Shown piece after piece: positions 46,259 to 57,315 of a DNA stretch of 64,000 bases. The notes under the pieces are model-generated. The model ran no database searches and had not been told where the DNA came from. It saw nothing but the letters and a program-made list of their open reading frames with translations. The translations under genes were made by a program, and so were the position numbers. The first letter of the stretch is position 1. Each line of letters starts with the position of its first letter. This stretch comes from Gonatopus flavifemur (Eukaryota > Arthropoda > Insecta > Hymenoptera > Dryinidae), in contig JAFFJZ010000031.1 in NCBI GenBank assembly GCA_018340375.1, forward strand, positions 434,001 through 498,000, written 5' to 3'.

Positions 46259-46408
46259 GGAATCAGGTTCCCGGCACGTCCACGCCGTTGATTCTGAGTA
46301 ATGCCGAGATTGGGATAAAAAAACCTCCGATTCAAAAAAATTTGATCCAATCATCATGCCCCGTTCAAAAGTTATGGTGGTGTTTCCAGACTTTTGCACC
46401 ACCCTGTA

Positions 46409-47217
46409 TATTTTCTCAATATTAAATGATATAAGGAAACAAACAAATACAGTTCAATATGGTAGGTGTCTCACCGCTAATCGTGTAAGAGTGTCTGGTG
46501 TATGCGTTTCGTGGGTGTGTGTGTGTCGTGGCGTCGAATCCGTGGGCTGGCAAGATGCTGGTCCTAGCGTGCACCGTGGAGGTAAGGGTAGCTACGATGA
46601 GGTTGTACGTCCAGAGCTCGTGGAATATAACGTGGATACCGTGGGGGTATGCGGTGCGATGGATAACTCCCATACCCATACACAAAGGCACAAGGGTTGT
46701 CGAGCGCCTCCACGATCCCCGCCGTGGATATTTATAAGGGGCCGAGATCTGAAATATATTGAAATCGAACAAGTGAATTGTTCACGATGGTCTCGAGGGG
46801 TCAAAAGGAAAGGAAAAACTCAGGGGGAGGGGGTGGGTCGATTCTAGTGATTGTAAAGGAACTATACTCGGTTTATAGGTTAAACACGTGCTCGCATCAC
46901 AAGTATATTTTAAATCTTCCTCAATTTGTACAAAATTCGCACGACTTCGGCGTGGAGGTAAAAGCACAATGAACCATGTAAATGTATAAAAGAGTTGGGG
47001 GAACACGGGGAAAAGAAAAAGACCAGGAGGGCGCGACCACGAGGGAATATACTACACGGACTATGCCGGTCACATGAATCAAAGTAAAAGGGAAATACCG
47101 GGAGATCGCGACCATAAAATCAATCAAGGGTGGGCAAACACGGGCAAATGGGTCGTCTCCAAGTCAAAACAACGGGGAAGAGGAAAAACACGGGACGAGG
47201 ACACGTGGAGGTGGCCA
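46409..47217 (+). other. Unresolved noncoding block with TATA-like site
   Basis: GC-richer than its surroundings, with GATATTTATAAGGGG near 46729. No domain-bearing ORF. Together with 52377-53200 it is the flank into which the Transib at 47223 inserted. It could be part of a long terminal repeat or of a host regulatory region. The sequence does not decide. Confidence 0.3.
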
Positions 47218-47229
47218 CGTGACACAGTG

Positions 47230-48291
47230 GTCGTTTTTCCCAATCTAGCTGGACAAAAGTCCAAAAATCAAAGTCTTCCAATGGATTAAATGAACATTCG
47301 TATGTCATTTAGGATAGTTGTGAACACGATAAAATTGATGATTAACAGTCAGAAGTTTGCTAATCATGTCCAAATGTGCATGTTTCAATCACTCATTTTT
47401 GCGTTTGTTCGTTCTCGGTTTTTCAATGAAAAAAGTCTACATTGTGTTTTACCTAATACGCGTCGGAAAACGATTCAAGTGATATGCTATCATGTTGAGT
47501 AGTGAAAATACATCGTCTTTAACATAATTTCCATGGTGGAAGTGGGAAAAATTAGTTTGATTCTTTCCTCGTTCATTATATAGTGAACCCATTTATACCT
47601 TTACTGAAATAACATAATTTCAACTTTAATGGACTATAACTTTTCCTATCCGGCCTTATCCGACAAACGGGAAAAAGAGTCGAAAGTGTGAACAATTCTG
47701 AATCGTTTCGTTCGAATTCCAAGTGCGTCTAAGTGCGTCTCAGGATTTGGTGAATGTTTTTCCAAATTCTCTCTGTCCTCGCTTGTCCTTTCGCCAATTC
47801 GTTTGATTTTATTAGCCACATTTTATTCTGTATGCAATACATTTTTTTTCTTCAATTGGAATTTCTTACAGACAAATGATTTTCAATGATATTTGAGTGA
47901 TAAAATTGATTAGGTATCACTTTCTTTTAGAATACTGACGTTTTGTCTCTTGGTTTGGCTCCGGTATCGCTCTGTCAATGTGTTTTTCCTTATAATTCCT
48001 ATATGTTCATTATTGTGGACCTCATATAATAAAAATGCATGAATTTCATAATGATTTGGAGTTTGTCAAGCAGTCGGCGTGAAGTTAGCAACAAACGACG
48101 ACTGGACGAGATTACACTTTTGTTTTATTTGTTAGTGACGCGACTGTCCTATCTTAAGAAGTTGTAATTTCTGAACTTTTGGTATAATCACTGTAATGTC
48201 AATCCTGGTAAGTTGTAATTCGCAAGCAATAATCTGTTCATTGTTTTTCTCAATATTCTAGTATATATTCTCATTCCGTTCTATCAGAATA
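47230..48291 (+). promoter_or_regulatory. Transib 5' region before the transposase
   Basis: About 1.06 kb between the left terminus and the ATG, AT-rich, without the GCCAT array seen near other Transib ends. It presumably holds promoter and leader. No core promoter is clear, and an upstream intron cannot be excluded. Confidence 0.35.
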
Positions 48292-50325
48292 ATGTCTATC
48301 ACCAAGAGAGAGCTGTTTGATGTGTGGTATTCCGAAAGAGAGGCGTCCAAGAAATTTGATGCGGTGTTGCGATATGTAAAAGGAAAAACGTCGGTGTCGG
48401 GAAACTCAACTCATTTTTCTGAATGTGTACTGCAAATTATAAACAATTTTCTGAGCCATTTGCGGGACAAATGGAAGAAGTGCTATCGGTCGAAACAAAA
48501 ATTCGAACAACGTTTTTCTGAATGGCTAGATTCAACGATCAATTTGTTTCCTGAACCAAGTGGTCAACAGAGCTCTATAGGGAGACCGTCCAAAGAATTC
48601 CAGAATTTGAGTGAGAAATCGAAAAAAAGGAGAATTCAAAACTTGCTGGATGATCATACTACAGAAAAATTGACGTTTGCAACTTGCTCGAATTTGTATA
48701 CTGCTGGTAAAAGAGACGCATCTTCAGTTTCAAAAAAGATTACAGGAAGCTCTCCCACCAGAGCAACAAAAATCAAACATGCATTTGAGACCCCAAATAT
48801 GAAACCAGAAACTTATTCACCCGAAGAAGGTCTTGCTTTGTATATAGATGGACGTTTCTCCAAAAATAGCTACATCCTGATGCAACAAGGAGCTAAAAAT
48901 CGGAAAGCCAATATATATCCAAGTTATGAAAACATCTTGGTGGCAAAAAAAGAATGTTATCCACCAAACAACAGTATGAGTATCACAGAATTTTCAGCAG
49001 AAATTCGACTTCAAGCCATAGTGGATCATACGTCATCGAGATTATGCCTCGCTCTGAAAGATATTTTAGAAAGCGTATGTGGAAATTCACAATCAGATCT
49101 TGTTTTATTGTATGAATGGGGAGCTGATGGAAGTGGGGGACAATCTATGTATAAAATTCGTATTCAAAATGAGAAAGACCGTGAAAAAACAGACGGGAAT
49201 CTATATGTAGTTTGCATTAGGCCTCTTCGATTACAAACGAAAGATGGGAATACCATAATCTGGAATAATCGTCGGGCTTCGTCTACAAGATTTTGCCGAC
49301 CAGTGAAACTCATTTTTGAAAAGGAAACCCCTGATTTAATTCGAAAAGAAATTTCGGGAATAGAAAGTCAGATCGAAGGGCTTTCTCCGACTATAATTAC
49401 CCTAGACAACATCACAGCAAAAATTGACCATCAGTTAATGCTAACTATGATCGATGGCAAAACCTTCAGCACAATCACAGAGACATCGGTTCAAACATGT
49501 AGTATTTGCAAAGTCACTCCTAAACTGATGAACAATCTCTCTTCCGTTTATGAGAGAGAGTGTGATGAGACTAGATACCATCTGGGCCTTTCATCTCCCC
49601 ATGCATACATAAGATGCCTCGACTGTATGCTTCACATTGCATATCGCATTAATATAAAGAAGTACCGGATAACAGAAAAACAGGACAAGCAAATTTTAGA
49701 GGATAATAAAAAACGTATCACTAAGGCGATTCGGCAGGAAATGGGATTGTTAGTTGACGTTGTGAAACAAGGTTACGGAACAACTAATGACGGAAATACC
49801 GCAGCTCGATTCTTTGAGAATTTTTCAACGGCTGCTCAAATAACAGGACTTGACGAAAATTTATTGGAGAGGTTTAACGTAATATTGAGAACCATATCAA
49901 GTGGATTTGACATTGACGTTGAGAGATTTTCTCTGTACGCCAAAGAAACAGCGGATTTATACGTGAAGTTGTATTCGTGGTATCATATGCCTTCTAGTGT
50001 GCATAGGTTACTGATTCATGGTGGGGAGATAATAAGTTCTTGTGCATTGCCTATAGGTATGATGTCAGAAGAAGCTTTAGAGGCCAGGAACAAAGATATC
50101 AGGAGATACCGAGAATCCAACACGGGAAAAATGTCTCGGCATCAGAACATGGAAGATTTGTTACACACTTTGCTGTATTCCTCTGATCCCCACATTTCTA
50201 TCTTGTCTAATCGTGATAATAGGATATCTCAATTCAAAACCTGCAAACCGTTACCTGTGGAAGTGTTGAGTTTACTGCGTGAACCTGATATTGGACAATC
50301 ACATGCTTCTCCAACATCTGAATGA
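48292..50325 (+). CDS. Transib (RAG1-like) transposase, intact
   Basis: 677 codons without stop or frameshift. Residues 97-116 (GRPSKEFQNLSEKSKKRRIQ) resemble the GRPR nonamer-binding region of RAG1. The RNase H-like core has Asp279 in EWGADGSGGQ, a STRFCRPVKLIF block at 331-342 and a zinc pair Cys403/Cys406. SSPHAYIRCLDCMLHIAYR follows, with Asp444 as a candidate second acid. GTTNDGNTAARF and the HxxxxH zinc histidines His571/His576 (VHRLLIHGGEI) come next. Glu597 in SEEALEARNKDIRRYR aligns with the RAG1 catalytic Glu block. The enzyme would nick at CACAGTG and excise through hairpins, as described for Transib. The ATG is supported by the same start motif (TKREL/TKREI) in the copy at 33165. 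AATAAA follows the stop at about 50329. The second acid is the least certain. Confidence 0.9.
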   Translation: MSITKRELFDVWYSEREASKKFDAVLRYVKGKTSVSGNSTHFSECVLQIINNFLSHLRDKWKKCYRSKQKFEQRFSEWLDSTINLFPEPSGQQSSIGRPSKEFQNLSEKSKKRRIQNLLDDHTTEKLTFATCSNLYTAGKRDASSVSKKITGSSPTRATKIKHAFETPNMKPETYSPEEGLALYIDGRFSKNSYILMQQGAKNRKANIYPSYENILVAKKECYPPNNSMSITEFSAEIRLQAIVDHTSSRLCLALKDILESVCGNSQSDLVLLYEWGADGSGGQSMYKIRIQNEKDREKTDGNLYVVCIRPLRLQTKDGNTIIWNNRRASSTRFCRPVKLIFEKETPDLIRKEISGIESQIEGLSPTIITLDNITAKIDHQLMLTMIDGKTFSTITETSVQTCSICKVTPKLMNNLSSVYERECDETRYHLGLSSPHAYIRCLDCMLHIAYRINIKKYRITEKQDKQILEDNKKRITKAIRQEMGLLVDVVKQGYGTTNDGNTAARFFENFSTAAQITGLDENLLERFNVILRTISSGFDIDVERFSLYAKETADLYVKLYSWYHMPSSVHRLLIHGGEIISSCALPIGMMSEEALEARNKDIRRYRESNTGKMSRHQNMEDLLHTLLYSSDPHISILSNRDNRISQFKTCKPLPVEVLSLLREPDIGQSHASPTSE

Positions 50326-50649
50326 GGAATAAATAAGAGTTGATTTTCAAGGCATTCGGAAATTTCACTAGTTTTTTGTAAGTTGCTGCTTCATCTTCAA
50401 GATTGATGTTCAATAAAATACATTTCATCTTATTCGGAAGTGAATTAAAAATTCCATTTCGCTTTCTTTCTGTTCATCATTCCTATTTATCGCTGTAAGG
50501 ATTGATAATGAGTGAATATTTGTTTTTTTGAGAGTTTCCACGCAAAGTTGGAGAAAAAACAAATGTTTCAACGATGAAAATTGGGATAATAACAGTGATT
50601 CGAACAATGAGGTATGTAGAACCCTAGTGTGGCGCTTTTGTTTCATTTA

Positions 50650-52330
50650 GATAGTGTGGTATCCTGAAGTTGCAAAATTCTGAGTCCAGATTGAATTTGT
50701 GCGACCCCGAAACCCCCTGATAGTAAGTTTCAAGCGGATATCAACCGTTTTTGAATTTGTGTCCGCCATATTGAGACCGCCATGTTGAATTTCGAATTTC
50801 TGACTCCACATTTGGATTCTGCGACCCCAAGAACCTTGCCATTAGTGAGTTTCAAACGGATATCAACGATTTTCAAATTTTTGTCCGCCATATTGAATCC
50901 GCCATTTCGAATTTCGGATTTCACACTCCAGATTCAAATTCTGCGACCCCAAAAACTCCTTGAAAGTGAGTTTCAAGCGGATATCAACCATTATTTTCCT
51001 TTTTTGTCCGCCATATTGGATCCGCCATTCTGAATTCCGGAATTCTAAGTCCAGATTTGGATTCTGTGACCCCGAAAACCCCCAGGTACTAAGTTTCAAG
51101 CAGATATCAACCATTTTTGAACTTTTGTCCGCCATATTCAATGCGCCTTCTTGAATTCCGGAATTCTAAGTCCAGATTTGGATTCTGTGACCTCAAAAAC
51201 CCCCAAGTACTGAGTTTCAAGCAGATATCAACCATTTTTGATTTTTTGTCCGCCATATTGAATCCGCCATTTCGAATTCCGGAATTCTGAGTCCAGATTT
51301 GGATTCTGTGACCCCAAAAACCCCCAGGTACTAAGTTTCGAACGGATATCAACGATTTTCGAATTTTTGTCCGCCATATTGAATCCGCCATTTCGAATTT
51401 CGGATTTCACACTCCAGATTCGAATTCTGCGACCCCAAAAACTCCTTGAAAGTGAGTTTCAAGCGGATATCAACCATCATTTTCCATTTTTGTCCGCCAT
51501 ATTAGATCCGCCATTTTGAATTCCGGAATTCTGAGTCCTGATTTGGATTCTGTGACCCCGAAAACCCCCAGGTCCTAAGTTTCAAGCAGATATCAACCAT
51601 TTTTGAACTTTTGTCCGCCATATTCAATCCGCCTTTTTGAATTCCGGAGTTCTGAGTCCAGATTTGGATTCTGTGACCTCAAAAACCCCCAAGTACTGAG
51701 TTTCAAGCAGATATCAACCATTTTTGATTTTGTGTCCGCCATATTGAATCCGCCATTTCGAATTCCGGAATTCTGAGTCCAGATTTGGATTCTGTGACCC
51801 CAAAAACCCCCAGGTACTAAGTTTCGAACGGATATCAACGATTTTCGAATTTTTGTCCGCCATATTGAATCCGCCATTTCGAATTTCGGATTTCACACTC
51901 CAGATTCGAATTCTGCGACCCCAAAAACTCCTTGAAAGTGAGTTTCAAGCGGATATCAACCATCATTTTCCATTTTTGTCCGCCATATTGGATCCGCCAT
52001 TTTGAATTCCGGAATTCTGAGTCCTGATTTGGATTCTGTGACCCCGAAAACCCCCAGGTCCTAAGTTTCAAGCAGATATCAACCATTTTTGAACTTTTGT
52101 CCGCCATATTCAATCCGCCTTTTTGAATTCCGGAGTTCTGAGTCCAGATTTGGATTCTGTGACCCCAAAAACCCCCAGGTACTAAGTTTCAAGCAGATAT
52201 CAACCATTTTTGAATTTTTGTCCGCCATATTGAATCCGCCATTTTGAATTCCGAAGTTCTGACTCCAGATTCGGATTTTGCGACCCCAAAAACCCCCCAA
52301 TACCGAGTTTCAAGCGAATATGATAGAGTT
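50650..52330. repeat. 121-bp tandem array with higher-order structure
   Basis: Thirteen or more units mark GTCCGCCATATT every 121-123 bp (50761, 50883, 51006, 51127, 51248, 51369, 51492, 51613, 51734, 51855, 51978, 52099 and 52220). Each unit has two CCGCCAT motifs, a GATTTGGATTCTGTGACCCC block and AGTTTCAAGCNGATATCAAC. Four units form a ~486-bp higher-order repeat: 51248-51733 and 51734-52219 are almost identical, and 50760-51247 is a more diverged copy. Minus-strand ORFs through it (MADK.. strings) change frame every unit and are not genes. Confidence 0.9.
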
Positions 52331-52376
52331 TTGAATTTTGTCCACCTAGATTGGGAAAAACGACCACTGTGCGTGA

Positions 52377-53200
52377 ACGACACGATTTTTTAGGACAAAC
52401 CAATTTCCACCGCACTAGCACTTCCACACCGGCGGAGAAACCTGGCAGATGCGATATTCCGAATAGCAGTCGAAACCTGAGCCCCGATGGCACAGCACAC
52501 TCACGGTGGAGACGATTTGCTATGGTCCGTTTTCGACGCGAACTTTGCGGTCGCTCGGTCACACAAGAAGTGACAGGCAACATGGCCACTTCCTTCTTCT
52601 TCACCGACGGGTGAGTTCACAAAATCATATACGGAACCCCGTCGGTGACTTTCCGTTGGAGCGCACTCTCGAGCTCGTTTCGCGCGCTCGGGTGGTGATG
52701 GCTCCTTACTACTCGTTGGATGAGTGTGCGCTGTGGAGATCCTCCGGGCGCGGGTGTTTGTGTCCTTCTCCAACTTCTGGAGGGGTGGGAAGAAGGGGTA
52801 CAGTGTGATCGGGTCGACCTCCGCCGTTGCTCCGCCGGTCCAGGGACGGGGTGGCATACTCGGATACGACTCATCCTGGTTCTCTCTCTGTGGTCCGGGG
52901 TTGGAGAGAGATGGAGTTATCCACGAGGAATTTCCGGTCTCCGGGAAGGTTGACGACCGAGGAACAGGTGGAGTGGCCCTGGTGTTGTCTTCTGGCGTTG
53001 AACCAACCTTTGCTGGTACTCGTGGCGCGGGTGGCACTGCCTCCGGGGACGGGAAACCTCAACCAATCATGAAAGGCAGGGATTAGGGGGGGACAGGGAT
53101 AGAAAAGGAGAGGAGATGTGTTCCCGATTCTCGTGTGAGCGAGCGACAGCTGTGTTCTTTCGGGTGGATTAAACGTGTTCTGAAAGTTTACAACTACTAT
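52377..53200. other. GC-rich block of unknown nature
   Basis: The composition differs sharply from the rest of the window. The minus-strand open frame 52501-53037 (178 codons, Pro/Arg/Glu-rich) and short plus-strand frames show no recognisable domain. It was contiguous with 46.8-47.2 kb before the Transib inserted. Candidates are an LTR plus leader of a BEL-like element (see next entry) or a host CpG-rich region. Confidence 0.35.
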
Positions 53201-53935
53201 CACTGGGGATCATGCGCGGTGCCATCTCGCGACTCTTGTCGTGACCATTTATCACGTCACAGCGGTCTAAGAATCTTTCAGAATTCACTTGACTATGTGT
53301 ATTACAATTGGCCTCGTGGGACGAGCGAGAGTATGAGCTATCAAGTAGCGAATAAGTCGATGGCCGGAAACAATCTGTCCTCTCGTCTTAGCTCAATCAC
53401 AACTCTCGCCGCTGTTGTTCCCTCTACCTCCTTGTCGGTGCCCCCCTCTATTCACTCATGGTAACACTTATGCTACAATTGCACGGGAGGACTCAACCCA
53501 CACTGAGTATTCTCTGACAGAATTATTGGATGCCGCGTGCTCGGAAACTAGTTGAAGGCTGCATTCATCAATGTATCGTATGTGTCCAACACCGCGCCGT
53601 CATTTAAACTCAGCGGATGGGTGGTTTCCCCAGCGCTCGGATAACGGAATGCCCTTTATTCTCTTTATTCTCACACGGGAGTCGATTATGCTGGCCCATT
53701 CTGAATCTTGACCAAAGTTGGTCGGGGTCAGAAGCCCAGTAAATTTTATGTCTCCGTATTCATTCGCCTTTGCACCTAAGCCATCCATTTGGAGTATGTT
53801 GAGGACTCCTCTTCTGCCACCTCCATTGTCGCCCACCAACGTTTCGTCAGCCGACGGGGTGCCCCTTCAGCTTTGTACTCTGATAACGGCACCAATTCTC
53901 ACGGTGCAGATCGCGAGTAACGCCAAGCCTTGAAC
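53201..53935 (+). pseudogene. BEL/Pao fragment: gag start joined to integrase
   Basis: A short frame beginning MSYQVANKSMAGNN (53332) looks like a BEL gag start. It is followed without RT by integrase zinc-finger and core pieces: NYWMPRARKLVEGCIHQC with CIVCVQHRA, then MGGFPSARITECP and, near 53870-53905, a degenerate YSDNGT-like catalytic block. An in-frame TGA at 53499-53501 and further stops are present. It looks like an internally deleted copy, separate from the 36.8-42.0 kb element, in the same orientation. Confidence 0.5.
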
Positions 53936-54053
53936 CGAGAATGAATCTCCAAAACTACCAATTCCAAAAAAATCCCACACCTTCCACTCCGCCCTCAATA
54001 GCATAATCAAATTTGAAGATAATACAGCTCAACAAGAAGGTATTCCCTCAGGG

Positions 54054-57000
54054 GTGAAGGAGCAATACGAAATCCAAACTTCCATTCATTTATCAGTGGG
54101 AGATGATGTTTTTTCTACCAATAGTGGAGATGATTTCGGTGAATACATCGTATATTTGAGAGGAGGTGACCAAGGAGTCCTTTTGATTCATCAACTGTCA
54201 CAGTTAGATAAGTTGAGTTCAGAACACAGAAAAATGACTGAACCAATAATCATAGATTTTTCCGACGTATTCCACATAACTGGAGGCTCATTTAAACAGT
54301 GCACCACCATATATCGTAGAATCCCAAAAGTCGATCCTTCTGCAATCAACAAACCACAGTATCCATATGCACCAGCATTGATAGAAGCAATTGAAAAACA
54401 GGTGAAAAATTGGGAAGAATGAGGAATAGTTATCGAATCCGAATCCCCATACAATGCACCACTACGCCCCGTCCCTGGGAAAGCTGGGCCAGATGGTGAG
54501 AAGAAATTGAGGATAGCCGTCGATTATCGTGCTCTGAACGCGAAAACAGTCGATGATGAACACCTCATCACCTCGAATTCCAGATATAATGGACAATTCA
54601 GGAGGCGCGAAACATTTTTCAGTATTAGATTGGCAAGCGACTTCCACCAAATTCCCGTTCACCTCGATGATAGGGATAAAACTGCTTTTACGACCGCTTT
54701 CGGGCACTACGAATTCGTTCGCATGCCCTTTGGTCTCAAAAACGCTCCAGCCACTTTCCAACACTCATTGAATCAAATCTTTTCCGATATAATAGGGGAA
54801 GGATTATGTGTCTACTTTGACGATATCATTGTTTATTCATCCTCAATAGAAGAACACGTGAAATGATCCCGCGAAATGTTGAAACGCCTCAGAAAGCACA
54901 ATCTCGTTTCACGAACGGAAAAATGTCAGCTTTTCAGAAGAGAAATTATATATTTGAGACACGCTCTCAGCTCAGAAGGAGTGAGACCTAATCCGAAATA
55001 ATTGGAAGCAGTTCAAAATTTTCTGACCCCGAAGGCCGTGGAACAAATCCGAAAATTTGTTGAATTAGCAGGATACTATCGAACATTCATTCAAAATTTC
55101 TCAACAGTAGCTAAAACATTATCGGATGTTTTGGAAAAGGAAACCAAATACCCATGGGGAGTTAATAAACACGACAGCTCCGATGAACTAAAAACAGCCC
55201 TCTGTTCAGAACCATTATTACAATATCCAGACTTTACAAAGGATTTCATCATAACCACAGATGCATCTGACAAGGGTATGGGTGCAATTCTCAGTCGAGG
55301 AAAAGTGGGGAGTGATTCACCGGTAGCTCACCTATCACGTCTGCTAACAAGAACAGAAACACGATATTCGACTATCGAAGGAGAACTACCCGCTATTTTC
55401 TATGCATTGAAACAATTCAATCAATATTCACACAATTCTCAATTTTCGATAATTACTGATCATCAACCATCATGACATATGTAATCGTTCAAAGATAACG
55501 GGACACGTTTGAGTAAATGAGCACATGAAGTGCCCTCACATCCGAATTCAGATGAATTCGCATACAAACCGGGCAGAGCTAACACCAACGCAGATGCTCC
55601 CTCTCTGAACCCAATAGTTTGAGTGAATCCTATTCGATCCAAACACAATGAAGACCCAACTTCCACAGTGAACACCGACCAAAATCCTGCAGAGGGAAGC
55701 TGCATCGCAGCCCGAGTCAGACAAAGACGAAGAATACGACAAGAACGAATCCCACAGAATGAAACAATCACCTTAGATGGAGAAGCCCCAGAGGAAATAA
55801 CCGAATCATCCCAAATTGTCAGCTCCTCTAGACCCAGTCTACTACCAACTCTTTCTCGTGGAGTGAACCTAGATGACGAACATCCAACCATACCCTTCAT
55901 CTCCGATCCGGATGCTAATCCAACTCTGTTACCAAATCCCTCAACAGACCCTCCAATGTCGACTTCTTTCGATTCGATCATCTTAACACCTGGATCCTCG
56001 ATTTCAGATGACCCTTGGTCCCCAACTCTGGCAGAACCGTTACAAGAGATGAGAATTTCACCTCATCAAAGCCCAGTTCACAGCAATTACGATTCAGTGG
56101 AACAATCATACCTCAAGAAGATCTCGATCCTTTCCGAACGACATCCACAAACAAGACTTTCCGTGGAATTCCGATATTCAACAGTCCAGTCGATTCCAAT
56201 GATGACCATGAGATGACAAGAAAGTTATGTGAAGAATAACCTTATCCCCTAGAGCATGAAAACCCATCAATTCACGAAACGAAAAACACAACTCACAAGA
56301 ATTCTAATCTCGACGACAACAAAATCTCAATCAGTGCATTTCATATGCACCGCCTCTGACTCCAGAATTCTCAGACATATCGGCATGCATAGTATCCATA
56401 TCAGAGAAACCCTCAACTTGAACTCAAGATAACTGAGTCCATTTCACCCCCGCTGACGGAGTAATCGACATAACATACAAGACCCTAGCGGAACTAACTT
56501 ATATTCCCACAGATAAAATCCGAAAACATCATCCACAGGAAGGAGAAATTCGAGTCTCCGGGAGAGTTACATTTCGCACATACACCATAGTAGCAACACA
56601 TACTTCCAGAGATAAGATTGAATTCGACAATTCAAAAATTTCCCTACAAGATTTGAAAGATGCTGTGGATGAAGAGAACATACGTACCGTTCGAGTCAAT
56701 ATCCCAACCAGACAATTCTTACCCCTGAAGCCGGAACACATCAGATTTCTGTTCAAAGAAATCTTTACAATCCCGGTATACAAGATTACATTGTGTACAA
56801 GAGAGATAGAAACACCACCACCAGAAATTTGACCTCAAATCATAGAAGAATATCATGAGAGTTCGTTTGCTGGCTATAAGAGCGTTGGTGAAACATATAA
56901 TAGGATACGCCAACATTATTTTTGGGAAAGAATGTTTGAAGATATCCAAACATACATCGAATCCTGTAAATGTTGCGAAGAACAAAACCTCGGTCAAATC

Positions 57001-57315
57001 AAAACGAAGGAACCAATGTTAATTGCAGATGCATTGTCAGAACCTTTCGATGAGATTGCATTAGATATTGTAGGACCACTTCCAATTACTCCCAGTGGGA
57101 ACAAATACATTTTAACAATGCAAGATACGTTTACAAAATATTGTTTCGCCATCCCAACTCCCAATACCAGAGCACCAACAATAGCCGATGCATTTGCTTG
57201 CTATTGCATTGCCACTCTCAGTACACCGAGATGTGTCTTGACTAATAGAGGGAACGATTTCATACGGAATATTCTATCTCAATTGGCTGAAATTTTCGAA
57301 ATCAAACAAATTTGA
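54054..57315 (+). pseudogene. Ty3/gypsy pol, broken
   Basis: RT with KKLRIAVDYRALN, a damaged segment, FRRRETFFSIRLASDFHQIP, GHYEFVRMPFGLKNAPATFQ and the catalytic VYFDDIIVYSSS (54507-54866). RNase H follows with FIITTDASDKGMGAIL and TRTETRYSTIEGELPAI (55002-55475). A linker rich in charged residues comes next, and then integrase with an HYFWERM segment, a CKCCEEQN zinc pair and ALDIVGPLP (56932-57315). The second integrase Asp block reads LTNRGNDF, with Asn where Asp is expected. Stops at 54421, 54864, 55000 and 55473 and later frameshifts inactivate it. It ends at about 57315 without LTR. Gag and protease are absent or unrecognisable. Confidence 0.8.

Larger units (their letters stand above)
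44490..46406 (-). mobile_element. IS630/Tc1-like element with microsatellite-bearing arms
   Basis: Starts CAGGATGGCGCAAAAGTCTG and ends with the related complement CAGGGTGGTGCAAAAGTCTG, flanked by TA (44488-44489 and 46407-46408). The left arm carries a second internal copy of the terminal block (near 44780-44870). A (GT)n/(CA)n microsatellite lies at the inner edge of both arms (44928-44945 and 46020-46258). It encloses a broken transposase. A related copy begins near 63355. Confidence 0.75.
47223..52371 (+). mobile_element. Transib transposon, 5149 bp, apparently complete
   Basis: Ends CACAGTGGTCGTTTTTCC and its complement; the first 34 bases of both ends agree except one. Perfect 5-bp target duplication CGTGA at 47218-47222 and 52372-52376. 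It carries an uninterrupted 677-codon transposase and a 1.7-kb subterminal tandem array before its right end. Intact ends, target duplication and gene point to recent mobility. Its own array might have grown after insertion. Confidence 0.95.

Noticed and set aside
46037..46402. Long open frames of HTHT/VCVCV strings on both strands
   Set aside because: They are translations of a CA/GT microsatellite inside a transposon arm; all frames are open because the repeat lacks stops.
50650..52330. CRISPR-like regular repeats
   Set aside because: Units are contiguous 121-bp satellites without unique spacers, in a eukaryotic transposon.
50730..52604. Series of overlapping minus-strand ORFs with repeated MADK..GGQK segments
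   Set aside because: They arise from the 121-bp tandem array. 121 is not a multiple of three, so the same peptide jumps frame each unit, which no coding repeat would tolerate.
52501..53037. 178-codon Pro/Arg-rich minus-strand ORF as a host exon
   Set aside because: GC-rich DNA has few stops in every frame; no domain, splice context or homologue could be recognised. Kept only as an unresolved block.
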